A stretch of DNA of 39,693 nt from Erythrobacter sp. (GTDB lineage: Bacteria > Pseudomonadota > Alphaproteobacteria > Sphingomonadales > Sphingomonadaceae). Made by a program: the position numbers and the translations under genes. Position 1 is the stretch's first letter. Every line of letters begins with the position of its first letter. The notes under the pieces are model-generated. The model saw only the letters and a list, made by a program, of their open reading frames with translations, did no database searches and was not told the DNA's origin. The stretch is taken from positions 1-39,693 of the forward strand of contig JAHEAV010000021.1 in assembly GCA_024642565.1 (NCBI GenBank), given 5' to 3'. Shown here in pieces: positions 25,299 to 33,949 of the stretch.

Positions 25299-25448
25299 CT
25301 ATTCCTGATCGTCCTCATCAATCAGGATCCGGTTTGCCGATCCGTCCAGATCATCGAATTGGCCGCTCCGCATGGCCCAGAAAAACGCCAGTAAGCCCAA
25401 CCCGCCCATGCCCAGAGCAATCGGGATGAGGATGGCCAGACCCGTCAT
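25299..25448 (-). CDS. ccoS: Cbb3-type oxidase maturation protein CcoS
   Basis: A 49-residue one-helix protein of the CcoS family, needed for cofactor assembly in the cbb3 oxidase. The N-terminal ALGMGGLGLLAFFWAMRSGQFDDLDG with the closing ILIDEDDQ is the family signature. The ATG (25448) overlaps the ccoI stop by four bases (ATGA), so it is the last gene of the operon. A longer in-frame reading upstream would not match the family. Confidence 0.93.
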   Translation of the reverse strand: MTGLAILIPIALGMGGLGLLAFFWAMRSGQFDDLDGSANRILIDEDDQE

Positions 25449-27571
25449 TGCGCGGCCCTGATAAGGCGGAGTGAATTGGCGATGACGATCAAGGAACTGC
25501 AAGACATGGCAATGGCCGCGATCAACGGGGTCACAAGGCCCGCCAGGGCAAGAGGTACAGCCAGGAAATTGTAAATTATCGCGAACCCGAAGTTCTGGCG
25601 GACTACCCGCCTTGTACGGCGCGCGACCAAGATCGCGCTGGCAACGGGCATCAAGTTTTCGCCGACGAATACCGCATCGGCCGCTTGCTGACTGACATCG
25701 CTGGCAGTCCCGGGTGCGATCGACACATGGGCCGCCGCCAGAGCCGGACCGTCGTTCAAGCCATCGCCAATCATCAGCGGGCGCCGGCCATCGGCCTTGA
25801 GCTGTTCCAGCAAGGCCAACTTCTGCTCCGGCCCCATTTCGCCCTGTGCCGGCACGCCCAATTGCCCGCCGACCAACGCGGCAACCCGCACGCGGTCGCC
25901 GGAGATTATTCTGGACGGCATTCCCATGCCCGACAAGGCAGCCAGAGTGGCATGCACATCTGGGCGAAGCGGGTCGTCGAAATTGATGCCAAAGGCCTGT
26001 TCATTGATGGTCAGTTGGGCCGATGGCAGCGATCCGTCATCCCGGGATCGCCGCAAGGCAACCAGCTTCGTGCCGAATTTGGCGGACACACCCTGCCCCG
26101 ATATTTCGACCATATCCGCCAAGGCGGCGGGAACCGTTCCGCTGTGGCGCAAGGCTGCCGCGAGCCCGCGGCTGAGTGGATGGCGGCTTGCCTGCGCCAA
26201 AGCCAGCGCGATCGCCCTGGCATCGTGGTCCAGCCCTTGCAGATCGACCGGGCGCGCCTCCCCCAGTGTGAGAGTGCCGGTCTTGTCAAAAAGGGCAATG
26301 TCAGCCTCAGCCAGACGTTCGAGCGCGCTGCCATCTTTGACCAGCAGGCCGCGTTTAAGCAGGGTGTTTGCTGCCACCACCTGCGCCGCAGGTACCGCCA
26401 GACCAAGCGCGCAGGGACAGGTGATTATCAACACCGCAATGGCAACGGTCAGGGATTGGTGCCAGCCTGCCCCGGCCAGCATCCAACCGACCAGCGCCAA
26501 AACTGCGAGCGAATGGACCGCAGGAGCATAAAGGCGCGATGCGCGATCGGCGATACGGACATAACGGGAGCGGGACTGCCCCGCTTCGTCCATTAGCCTG
26601 GCGATTTCGGCAATTGCCGTGTCCCGGCTGGCCGCCGTGATTGCCACCTTGATCGGGCTGAATAGATTCGCGGCACCGGCATGGACCATGTCGCCGACAC
26701 CCGCGGGCTGCGGGCGGCTTTCGCCAGTCAGCATGGAATTATCGATAGAGGAGATGCCTTCCGTGATCTCCCCATCCGCGGCAAAGGCCTCGCCAGCCGG
26801 AACCAGCATGGTCATCCCCGGCCTGAGATCTTCGGTCCTCAGCCAGCGGGTAGTGCCATCTGCGGCAAGGACCGACGCGCCGCGTCCCATGCGCGAAAGC
26901 AGGCTGGCAATGCCCGATCTGGCCTTTTCACGCATTGCCGCATCAAGGGACCGACCGGCCAGCAGGAAGAACAGCAGCATGACTGCGCCGTCGAAGTAGG
27001 CCAGCGCCCCTCCGGTGATCGTTTCGTAAAGGCTGAGGCCTGTAGCCAGCAAAATGCCGATCGAAATCGGAACATCCATGTTGGTCCTTCGGTGCCGCAA
27101 GGCCAAGAGAGCCGAAACGAAGAACGGCCTTCCGGAATAGGCGATAACCGGAACCGCAATCATTGCCGAGAGCCAGTGAAAAAGCTCGCGCGTGATCCCT
27201 TCGGCGCCAGACCAGATGCTGACCGAAAGCAACATGATATTCATCATGCCAAAGGCCGCCACGGCCAGAGCGCGCAGCAAGGAACGGCTTTCCTGATCCT
27301 CCGCCGTCATGGGGTTTTGCGGGGCAGGCTGCGCTTCAAAGCCCAATGCCTGCAAGGCCTGCACAATCCCGGCTTCGTCGATCGAGGGATCGTGCCGCAC
27401 AGCCACCCGCCTGGCTGAAAAGTTTACCCGTGCTTCGGCAATGCCATCCACCAATGGCAACCCACGTTCAATCTTGCCGATGCATCCCGCACAGCGGATA
27501 CTCGGCACCGTGAAGCTATGATCGCTGAGCGCGATGGGGTCGCTGAAACCGGAAATCGCGGCGGCATTCAT
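25445..27571 (-). CDS. ccoI: Copper-exporting P1B-type ATPase for cbb3 assembly (CcoI/FixI)
   Basis: A 708-residue inner-membrane ATPase that supplies copper to the oxidase. A heavy-metal domain has CAGC at residues 27-30. Metal-site CPC is at 385-387, the actuator TGES at 282-285, the phosphorylation loop DKTGTLT at 429-435, the HP motif at 474-475 and GDGLND at 602-607. Membrane helices lie between about 100 and 215, 345 and 400, and near the end. The stop overlaps ccoS and the start overlaps ccoH, each by four bases. The order ccoG-H-I-S is typical of Alphaproteobacteria. Confidence 0.97.
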   Translation of the reverse strand: MNAAAISGFSDPIALSDHSFTVPSIRCAGCIGKIERGLPLVDGIAEARVNFSARRVAVRHDPSIDEAGIVQALQALGFEAQPAPQNPMTAEDQESRSLLRALAVAAFGMMNIMLLSVSIWSGAEGITRELFHWLSAMIAVPVIAYSGRPFFVSALLALRHRRTNMDVPISIGILLATGLSLYETITGGALAYFDGAVMLLFFLLAGRSLDAAMREKARSGIASLLSRMGRGASVLAADGTTRWLRTEDLRPGMTMLVPAGEAFAADGEITEGISSIDNSMLTGESRPQPAGVGDMVHAGAANLFSPIKVAITAASRDTAIAEIARLMDEAGQSRSRYVRIADRASRLYAPAVHSLAVLALVGWMLAGAGWHQSLTVAIAVLIITCPCALGLAVPAAQVVAANTLLKRGLLVKDGSALERLAEADIALFDKTGTLTLGEARPVDLQGLDHDARAIALALAQASRHPLSRGLAAALRHSGTVPAALADMVEISGQGVSAKFGTKLVALRRSRDDGSLPSAQLTINEQAFGINFDDPLRPDVHATLAALSGMGMPSRIISGDRVRVAALVGGQLGVPAQGEMGPEQKLALLEQLKADGRRPLMIGDGLNDGPALAAAHVSIAPGTASDVSQQAADAVFVGENLMPVASAILVARRTRRVVRQNFGFAIIYNFLAVPLALAGLVTPLIAAIAMSCSSLIVIANSLRLIRAAQ

Positions 27572-28014
27572 TCCAGCCGGCTTTCCCGGCGCCAGTGATG
27601 GCTGCCAGAGACCACAGAAAGGCGCAAAAGCCAGCGGCCCTTGGGCAGCGGGGTGACAGAACTGAATCCTGATTCAGGATTCCCCAAAAAGGCAAATTCC
27701 CGTGTTTCAGGGTCCCCAAGCGGGCGCCGCGCCGAAGCTGTTACCTTTGCGTCTGCCGGAACACCGCGTGTCGCCACAGACAGGGTACCGTCTGCCAAAC
27801 GGGCGATCTCCACATCCCAGCCCAGTTTGTCCTGGGCATCCGCTTCCTTCAACCAGCTGTTGAAATTCTGGCTTGCAACGTAACTGTTTTTGACCACCAC
27901 GCCGCCAAAACCACGTAGGGCCAAAGTTGCCATCAGCGCATTGACACCGATCACAATACCAAAACCACCAACGAAGATCAGGGCCATATGGCGGCCGGTG
28001 AATGGCTTCGTCAT
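27568..28014 (-). CDS. ccoH: FixH/CcoH cbb3-oxidase assembly protein
   Basis: A 148-residue protein with one membrane helix near residues 10-30 (MALIFVGGFGIVIGVNALMA) and a periplasmic domain with VVKNSYVASQNFNSWL, the FixH-family pattern. It is needed for stable assembly of the CcoNOQP complex. The start (28014) overlaps the ccoG stop by four bases, as at the other junctions. Genes order ccoG-ccoH-ccoI-ccoS. Confidence 0.92.
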   Translation of the reverse strand: MTKPFTGRHMALIFVGGFGIVIGVNALMATLALRGFGGVVVKNSYVASQNFNSWLKEADAQDKLGWDVEIARLADGTLSVATRGVPADAKVTASARRPLGDPETREFAFLGNPESGFSSVTPLPKGRWLLRLSVVSGSHHWRRESRLE

Positions 28015-29513
28015 TCCGCACCTCCGGGAACTGCAAATCGAACGTCGCTCCGGTCTGTTTCGGCCTGCTCGTCGCGGGAAGCAACGGTAAAGGCGAAATC
28101 CTGTGCCGGGGTATCCGCCGGCGCGACAACATAGGCACGCATGGCTGCAGTCTGATCGGCTGGCACATCCACTTCAAGCGAACGTGCAGCGGCACCGCGC
28201 GATACCGTACCCGACCACATGACGGCATCCTTCAGCCCTTCCAACTCGACGGTGAAGCTGCGCGGGCGGCTTTCCATATTTCGAATTTTCAGCGTGAAAG
28301 CATTGCGGATCGACCCGTCGCTCATCAGCATAAAAGGCGGATTACGATCTGCAGCCGCCGAAAGTTCGGTGTGTGTGCGTGTGCCCAGAGCGAACAGCAA
28401 GGTAAGCCCGATCGTACCCCAGATTCCGGAATAGATCAGCGTGCGGGGGCGAAGCAATGTCTTCCAGACAGGGCGCGGATCCTCCCCTGCCGCTTCCCGC
28501 TCGCAATCCTCCAAGGTGGCATAGTCGATTAACCCGCGCGGACGGCCCACTTCGTCCATCACGCGGTTGCAGGCATCGATGCAGAGCGCGCAGGTAATAC
28601 ACCCGATCTGCGGCCCTTCGCGAATATCGATGCCGGTCGGGCAAACAGCGACACATTGATTGCAGTCGATGCAGTCCCCAAAGCCGTCAGGATCCCGCTT
28701 GGCCTTCTTGACGCTGCCCCGCGGTTCTCCGCGCCAGTCCTTGTAAGTCACCAGAAGCGATTTTTCATCGAGCATTGCCGACTGGATGCGCGGCCACGGA
28801 CACATATAGATGCACACTTGTTCGCGCATGAAACCGCCCAGCAGGAAGGTCGTCAGCGTCAGAATTGTAACCGTGACATAGGCAATCGGATTGGCCGTAC
28901 CGGACCAGAAATCAACGGTCAGTGTTGGCGCATCGGCGAAATACATGATCCAGGCGCCGCCGGTCCAGAAACTGATAAAAAGGTAAATCGCCCATTTGAA
29001 GCTACGGCGAGCGATCTTGCCTGCGCCCCACGGGGCCTTGTCCAACCGCATACGGGCGTTGCGATCCCCATCCACGAACCGGTCAACATGTTGAAACACG
29101 TCGGTCCACACGGTTTGCGGGCAGGCATAACCGCACCACGCGCGGCCGACTGCGCTGGTCACCAGAAACAGTCCGATCCCCGCCATGATCAGCAGACCGG
29201 CAACGAAATAGAATTCGTGCGGCCAAATCTCGATCCCGAACATATAGAACCGGCGGTGGGCGAGATCGACCAGCACAGCCTGATCGGGTGCAAAGGGGCC
29301 GCGATCCCAGCGCAGCCACGGCGTGATGTAATAGATCGCCAAAGTGACGAACATCACCAGCCATTTGAAACGCCGGAAATTGCCATCGATCCGTTGCGGA
29401 TGAACCTGACGGCGTTTCTCGAAGAATTGCACCGGATCACCATTTTCCGGCCCGCTGTTTTCCGGCTTGCTGATTTTCGAAAGGTCCGCCCAGGAACTGT
29501 TAGGGCTGTTCAT
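28011..29513 (-). CDS. ccoG: CcoG/FixG, Cu(II)-reducing membrane iron-sulfur protein
   Basis: A 500-residue inner-membrane protein with several helices in the first half, a VGRAWCGYACPQTVWTD segment (about 123-139), two ferredoxin-like clusters, CIDCNQCVAVCPTG (281-294) and CITCALCIDAC (305-315), and a C-terminal periplasmic domain. It is thought to reduce copper for loading into cbb3 oxidase. I use the ATG at 29513 (MNSPNSSWAD), with an in-frame TTG one codon upstream as an alternative. It overlaps the ccoP end by 14 bases and the ccoH start by four. Confidence 0.95.
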   Translation of the reverse strand: MNSPNSSWADLSKISKPENSGPENGDPVQFFEKRRQVHPQRIDGNFRRFKWLVMFVTLAIYYITPWLRWDRGPFAPDQAVLVDLAHRRFYMFGIEIWPHEFYFVAGLLIMAGIGLFLVTSAVGRAWCGYACPQTVWTDVFQHVDRFVDGDRNARMRLDKAPWGAGKIARRSFKWAIYLFISFWTGGAWIMYFADAPTLTVDFWSGTANPIAYVTVTILTLTTFLLGGFMREQVCIYMCPWPRIQSAMLDEKSLLVTYKDWRGEPRGSVKKAKRDPDGFGDCIDCNQCVAVCPTGIDIREGPQIGCITCALCIDACNRVMDEVGRPRGLIDYATLEDCEREAAGEDPRPVWKTLLRPRTLIYSGIWGTIGLTLLFALGTRTHTELSAAADRNPPFMLMSDGSIRNAFTLKIRNMESRPRSFTVELEGLKDAVMWSGTVSRGAAARSLEVDVPADQTAAMRAYVVAPADTPAQDFAFTVASRDEQAETDRSDVRFAVPGGAE

Positions 29514-30420
29514 CAACTTTTACCGCCGGGGTCTCGGCAGCCTCCACGAAGTCCTCCCCGCCCCCCAGCGAATGGACATAGGCTGCCAGCATTTTGATCG
29601 TCACCGGATCCAGCCGGTGCTGCCACGCCGGCATGACCCCCTGGCGTGGCGCCAAAATCTGCCGGGTGATCTCATCACGCTTGCTACCATACAGCCAGAT
29701 CGCATCAGATAGATTGGGCGCGCCGAAAGCCCGATCGCCCGTGCCTTCCGGTCCGTGGCAAGAGGCGCAATTATTTGTAAAAATCTGCGCCCCGGCTGTG
29801 TTCGGGTCAGCCTTGCCGCTCAGCGATAAAACGTGATCGGTGACCGCGGCCAGTTCCTGAGCCGAAAGAACGCCTGCGAATGCCGGCATCATGCTGGTGC
29901 GGGTCGCATCATCGCCCTGCTGCCGGATACCATGAAGCAGCGTCATCTCGATCGCCCTCAAATCACCGCCCCACAGCCAATCATCATCATTCAGATTGGG
30001 ATAGCCCTTGCTGCCCGCCGCGCCCGCACCATGGCATTGAACACAATTGACCAGGAACGCCGCACGCCCGCCGGCCACCGCTTGCGCCATCAAGGCGCTG
30101 TCTTCCGGCAGCCGCTCAAGCGGAATATTGGCCAACGCTTGCCTAAGCGGTTCGCGCCGCCCGCGTTCGGCCTGCAGTTCGGCGGCCAGATCCCCACGGC
30201 TGCTCCAGCCAAGCGTACCCTCTGTCCCGCTCGTGATCATGGGCCAGGCAGGGTAAAGAACGACATAGACAGCGGCAAACACGATCGTAAGAACGAACGT
30301 CCACAGCCACCAGCGCGGCATTGGCGTATCGAGTTCCTCGATCCCGTCCCATTCGTGGCCCACCGTTTGCGTACCGGTCGGCTCATCGATCCGACTTTTG
30401 CCAGAAGGGTCATTCGCCAT
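29500..30420 (-). CDS. ccoP: Cbb3 oxidase diheme cytochrome subunit CcoP
   Basis: A 306-residue subunit with one N-terminal membrane helix (about residues 36-58) and two c-type heme sites in the periplasm, CVQCH (126-130) and CASCH (218-222), that receive electrons and pass them to CcoO. I choose the ATG at 30420 because AAGGA lies eight bases upstream. An ATG three codons further (30429) has this AAGGA too close. The start overlaps the ccoQ end by 11 bases and the end overlaps ccoG by 14 bases. A run of Glu/Asp residues closes the protein. Confidence 0.95.
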   Translation of the reverse strand: MANDPSGKSRIDEPTGTQTVGHEWDGIEELDTPMPRWWLWTFVLTIVFAAVYVVLYPAWPMITSGTEGTLGWSSRGDLAAELQAERGRREPLRQALANIPLERLPEDSALMAQAVAGGRAAFLVNCVQCHGAGAAGSKGYPNLNDDDWLWGGDLRAIEMTLLHGIRQQGDDATRTSMMPAFAGVLSAQELAAVTDHVLSLSGKADPNTAGAQIFTNNCASCHGPEGTGDRAFGAPNLSDAIWLYGSKRDEITRQILAPRQGVMPAWQHRLDPVTIKMLAAYVHSLGGGEDFVEAAETPAVKVDEQP

Positions 30421-30574
30421 CGTTATCATCCTTGAAGATCATTGTGGCAGCTTCGCGGTTACGCGCATCTGCACCCGGTCGAAATGGCCAGAAACATAGG
30501 CCGAGGAAAATCCCCAGCATAAGCAGCAGGGCCCAACTGTCGGCAAAGTGGCGCAAGGTATCATAGGCGCTCAT
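30410..30574 (-). CDS. ccoQ: Cbb3 oxidase small subunit CcoQ
   Basis: A 54-residue, single-helix protein ([20 protein letters not shown], then [16 protein letters not shown] and an acidic, charged tail ending DDNDGE). The [21 protein letters not shown] pattern, with the FWPFRPG end of the helix, is the CcoQ mark. It is easily missed because it is so short. It overlaps ccoO by four bases (ATGA, 30571-30574) and ccoP by 11 bases. CcoQ stabilises the complex. Confidence 0.92.
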   Translation of the reverse strand: MSAYDTLRHFADSWALLLMLGIFLGLCFWPFRPGADARNREAATMIFKDDNDGE

Positions 30575-31317
30575 CGTCCCGATTCCCCGGCCAGATCTTC
30601 TTGCGCCGCAGCACTGCTGACATCGACCAGCGTACCAAGCACCTGAAGATAGGCGACCAGTGCATCCATCTCGGTAAGCTTGGCAGGATCGCCATCAAAA
30701 TCGCGAACCTGCGCCTTGGGGTAACGCTTCATCAAATCCGCCGCATCACCATCCGGATTGGCTTGCACCTCCAGATCGACGCCAGCGTTTTGGATGTCCT
30801 GATCGGAATAGGGTACGCCAACCCGGCGCAGCGCCAGCAGGGTTCCAGCCGGATCGACGACGTGCAGATCGGTATGTTTCAGGAACGAATAATTGGGCAT
30901 GATGCTCTGCGGCACCACGCTGCGCGGGTCTTGCAAGTGCTGCACATGCCAATCATCGGAATAACGCCCGCCGACCCGCGCCAGATCCGGCCCGGTCCGC
31001 TTGGAACCCCATTGGAACGGGTGATCGTACATCGATTCTGCCGCCAGGCTATAATGCCCATAGCGTTCCACTTCATCGCGAAACGGACGGATCATCTGGC
31101 TGTGACACGTATAGCAACCTTCGCGGACGTAGATGTCACGACCTGCCTGTTCCAGCGGCGTATAAGGCCGCATCCCTTCCACCTTCTCGATCGTATTATC
31201 GATCCAGAAAAGCGGCGCAATTTCCACAATTCCGCCGATTGCAACTGCGATAAAGCTGCCAACGGCAAGAAGCGTGATGTTGCGTTCCAGCTTCTTGTGG
31301 TTTTCTGTCAGGCTCAT
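30571..31317 (-). CDS. ccoO: Cbb3 oxidase monoheme subunit CcoO
   Basis: A 248-residue membrane-bound cytochrome c with one helix (residues 15-37) and heme motif CYTCH at 68-72, followed by [18 protein letters not shown], a strongly conserved family stretch. Downstream MPNYSFL supplies the axial Met region. The gene follows ccoN by two bases and overlaps ccoQ by four. Confidence 0.97.
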   Translation of the reverse strand: MSLTENHKKLERNITLLAVGSFIAVAIGGIVEIAPLFWIDNTIEKVEGMRPYTPLEQAGRDIYVREGCYTCHSQMIRPFRDEVERYGHYSLAAESMYDHPFQWGSKRTGPDLARVGGRYSDDWHVQHLQDPRSVVPQSIMPNYSFLKHTDLHVVDPAGTLLALRRVGVPYSDQDIQNAGVDLEVQANPDGDAADLMKRYPKAQVRDFDGDPAKLTEMDALVAYLQVLGTLVDVSSAAAQEDLAGESGR

Positions 31318-31319
31318 GT

Positions 31320-32984
31320 TCAGAATTCCTGCTGTGCGGGCGCGGCGGTAATCGGCCGGTCGGCCTGCGAATTGTAATCGGGCTGTGACATGGGCGCTTC
31401 GGCGCGGATCCGTCCGGCCAGGGTCATCCAGATATTATAAGTCATGATCGCGCCGCCAGCGAGGTAGAGAAAACCGCCGAATGCCCGCATTATGTACATC
31501 AGATGCAAAGCTTCCACGGTATCGACGAAGCTGTTTACCAGATAGCCATCGGCCCCATATTCGCGCCACATCAGGCCTTGGGTGATTCCGGCCACCCACA
31601 TCGACCCGGCGTAGAATACGATACCGATGGTCGCGAGCCAGAAATGCCAGTTGATCATCCGCAGCGAATAAAGCCGCTCCCGTTTCCACAAGCGGGGGAC
31701 GAGATAATAAACCGCTGCGAAAGTAATCAGCCCGTTCCAGCCAAGCGCGCCGGAATGGACATGCCCGATGGTCCAATCGGTATAGTGTGACAGGCTGTTG
31801 ACGGCCTTGATACTCAGCACCGGACCTTCGAATGTACTCATTCCGTAAAAGGCCAGCGCCATCACCATCATCCGGATGATCGGGTCTGTGCGGACCTTGT
31901 CCCAGGCGCCGTTAAGCGTCATCAAGCCGTTGATCATGCCGCCCCAACTGGGCATCCACAGCATGATCGAGAACACCATGCCCAGTGTCTGCGCCCAGTC
32001 TGGCAGAGCAGTGTAATGCAAATGGTGCGGACCAGCCCAGATATACAGAAAGATCAGCGACCAGAAGTGGATGATCGACAGTCTGTAGGAATAGATCGGC
32101 CGTTCGGCCTGCTTGGGCACGAAATAATACATCATCGCCAGAAAGCCGGCGGTCAGGAAGAATCCCACGGCATTATGGCCATACCACCACTGGGTCAGCG
32201 CATCCTGAACTCCTGAAAAGGCACTGTAGCTGCGCGACCCGAGCAAACTGACCGGCATTGCCAGATTATTGACCAGATGCAGCATCGCCACGGTGATGAT
32301 GAACGCCAGGTAGAACCAGTTGGCAACGTAGATATGCGGTTCATGCCGGCGAATGATAGTGCCGATGAACACAGCGCCATAGCTGACCCAGACGATCGTC
32401 AGCCAGATATCGACATACCATTCCGGCTCGGCATATTCCCGCGACTGGGTAACACCGAGCAAATAACCGCTCGCAGCCAGAACGATGAACAGTTGGTATC
32501 CCCAGAATACAAACCGGGCGAGCGCAGGAAAGGCCAGACGCGCCCGGCAGGTGCGCTGCACGATATAGAAACTTGTCGCAATCAGGGCATTGCCGCCAAA
32601 GGCGAAGATAACGGCGGAAGTGTGCAGCGGGCGGACCCGCCCGAAATTCAGCCACGGTTCGAAATTCAGGGCTGGGAACGCCAGCTGCAGGGCAATAAAT
32701 ACCCCGGCCAACATGCCGACAATGCCCCAGAACATGGTCGCAATAACGCCCCATCGCACCGGATCATCATCATATCGTGATGGATCGGTAGGCATGTGAA
32801 ACATGCTCTGCGCTTTCGCCAGCGGATCGAAGCGAAACGCGGTGACGCAGATCATGGCGAAAATAACGATCGCGATAATCGTCATATGGGCAGCAAAGGC
32901 AGCGTCCTGCGCTCCGGCAATTGCGACGATGGCGAGCAGGAGCAGGACAAACCACAACCCGATGCGCCCTAGTGCTGATTCCAT
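31320..32984 (-). CDS. ccoN: Cbb3-type cytochrome c oxidase catalytic subunit CcoN
   Basis: A 554-residue membrane subunit, heme-copper oxidase family, with about twelve to fourteen helices. It carries the low-spin heme b and the high-spin heme b3-CuB centre. Histidine motifs are visible in [54 protein letters not shown] and [19 protein letters not shown]. The ATG at 32984 has an excellent GGAGGAAA ribosome-binding site (32991-32998). A probable FNR/FixK site lies 52-66 bases upstream, so this promoter is expected to be induced at low oxygen. Confidence 0.97.
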   Translation of the reverse strand: MESALGRIGLWFVLLLLAIVAIAGAQDAAFAAHMTIIAIVIFAMICVTAFRFDPLAKAQSMFHMPTDPSRYDDDPVRWGVIATMFWGIVGMLAGVFIALQLAFPALNFEPWLNFGRVRPLHTSAVIFAFGGNALIATSFYIVQRTCRARLAFPALARFVFWGYQLFIVLAASGYLLGVTQSREYAEPEWYVDIWLTIVWVSYGAVFIGTIIRRHEPHIYVANWFYLAFIITVAMLHLVNNLAMPVSLLGSRSYSAFSGVQDALTQWWYGHNAVGFFLTAGFLAMMYYFVPKQAERPIYSYRLSIIHFWSLIFLYIWAGPHHLHYTALPDWAQTLGMVFSIMLWMPSWGGMINGLMTLNGAWDKVRTDPIIRMMVMALAFYGMSTFEGPVLSIKAVNSLSHYTDWTIGHVHSGALGWNGLITFAAVYYLVPRLWKRERLYSLRMINWHFWLATIGIVFYAGSMWVAGITQGLMWREYGADGYLVNSFVDTVEALHLMYIMRAFGGFLYLAGGAIMTYNIWMTLAGRIRAEAPMSQPDYNSQADRPITAAPAQQEF

Positions 32985-33036
32985 GAAAATTTTCCTCCGT
33001 TAACCCAGCCTCTGCCCGAAGACGCCCATCCGTTCA

Positions 33037-33050
33037 TTGATCTGGCGCAA
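33037..33050. promoter_or_regulatory. FNR/FixK-type site upstream of ccoN
   Basis: TTGATCTGGCGCAA is a 14-base imperfect palindrome with the TTGAT half-site perfect and the other half GCGCAA (consensus TTGAT-N4-ATCAA). Its centre is about 60 bases before the ccoN start, a normal position for an activator if the transcript begins near 33002. Confidence 0.7.
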
Positions 33051-33071
33051 ACTTTGAAAAAATACTAGGTC

Positions 33072-33755
33072 TCACCCTGCAAGACAATTCAATCGGTTAA
33101 GATCACAGAGATAAATGCAGTGGCGCCCCTGGGTTTCGATAACGCCCTGGCGCCCGAAATGGCTGAGGCTGCGGCTGACGGATTCAATCGTCATTCCCAG
33201 ATTGTCACCAATATCCGATCGCGACATCGGCAGAACAAGCTTGCGTCTTGTGCCTGTATCGGCGGTGCCGATCCTGGCGTCCATCTCGATAAGGAACTGC
33301 GCGACCTTTTGCTCTGCCGATCGGCGGCCAAGTGAGAGCAGGAGGTCAGCGTGCCTTTCCAGCGTGAGCTTTGACACCGATGCAATCAGATGCAGCGCTG
33401 CCGGATCGCAGGCACCGACCTGGTCAAGATCGGGCAGCGACATCACGCGAATGGATGAAGGAACAAGCGCGATAATGCGGTGCAGCCGACCGTGCTCTGG
33501 CCAAACAATCCAACTGTCCCCCTTGAAAAGGAAATCCAGGACCTGCTCCTTGCCCACCTCGATGCTGGCAACCTGCTTGGCCGCACCGTCGATGATGGTC
33601 GCGATTGCCGGCGCTGCCTCTCTGGATTTGCTGAACTGGCCAGCTGGAATCTGGAACAGTGAGGAACGTCCGGACAGTTGAGCAATATTGTCCGGCTGTC
33701 TGGCGAGTGCCGCATTTGAGCAGGCCAGGCTGAAATTCGTCTTTTGGGCATGCAT
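33072..33755 (-). CDS. Crp/Fnr-family regulator, FixK type
   Basis: A 227-residue DNA-binding regulator. The N-terminal cyclic-nucleotide-type sensor fold (about 30-125) is followed by a long dimer helix and an HTH (about 179-200) whose recognition helix MTIESVSRSLSHF has the Glu191-Ser-Val-Ser-Arg195 arrangement of FNR/FixK, fitting TTGAT half-sites. The N-terminal four-cysteine Fe-S pattern of FNR is absent (only Cys12). It is therefore FixK-like and needs another oxygen signal. Three cysteines cluster in the last 15 residues (213, 217, 224). It stands immediately upstream of ccoN on the same strand and has a near-perfect FNR/FixK palindrome before it. Control of the cco operon and of itself is inferred. 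Confidence 0.87.
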   Translation of the reverse strand: MHAQKTNFSLACSNAALARQPDNIAQLSGRSSLFQIPAGQFSKSREAAPAIATIIDGAAKQVASIEVGKEQVLDFLFKGDSWIVWPEHGRLHRIIALVPSSIRVMSLPDLDQVGACDPAALHLIASVSKLTLERHADLLLSLGRRSAEQKVAQFLIEMDARIGTADTGTRRKLVLPMSRSDIGDNLGMTIESVSRSLSHFGRQGVIETQGRHCIYLCDLNRLNCLAG

Positions 33756-33822
33756 TTTCCGGAATCCTTGCGAAGGAAGCCACCGTCCTTGCGCAAATGC
33801 TACAATGCCAAGCCCCGCATTA

Positions 33823-33840
33823 ATTTGATCCGGATCAAAT
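33823..33840. promoter_or_regulatory. Perfect FNR/FixK palindrome upstream of the FixK-type regulator
   Basis: An 18-base perfect palindrome, ATTTGATCCGGATCAAAT, containing the TTGAT-N4-ATCAA consensus. It is centred about 76 bases before the regulator start codon at 33755, on the strand that would drive it. Autoregulation by this or a related Crp/Fnr protein is likely. Confidence 0.85.
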
Positions 33841-33949
33841 CCTTGGTACGGGCTTTCTCACGCGAAGCAGAAATGCCCAAACAATCCCGGCTATCGCCAT
33901 CTTCGCGGTCCATGGATCCGGTGATTTCAGGCGAAGCGCCTTCACCCAC

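Noticed and set aside
33835-33945. 36-codon GTG-started minus-strand frame between the TPR-sulfotransferase and the FixK-type gene
   Set aside because: The hydrophobic part (MAIAGIVWAFLL) is too short for a good helix, the ribosome-binding site is poor, and its stop lies inside the FNR/FixK palindrome.
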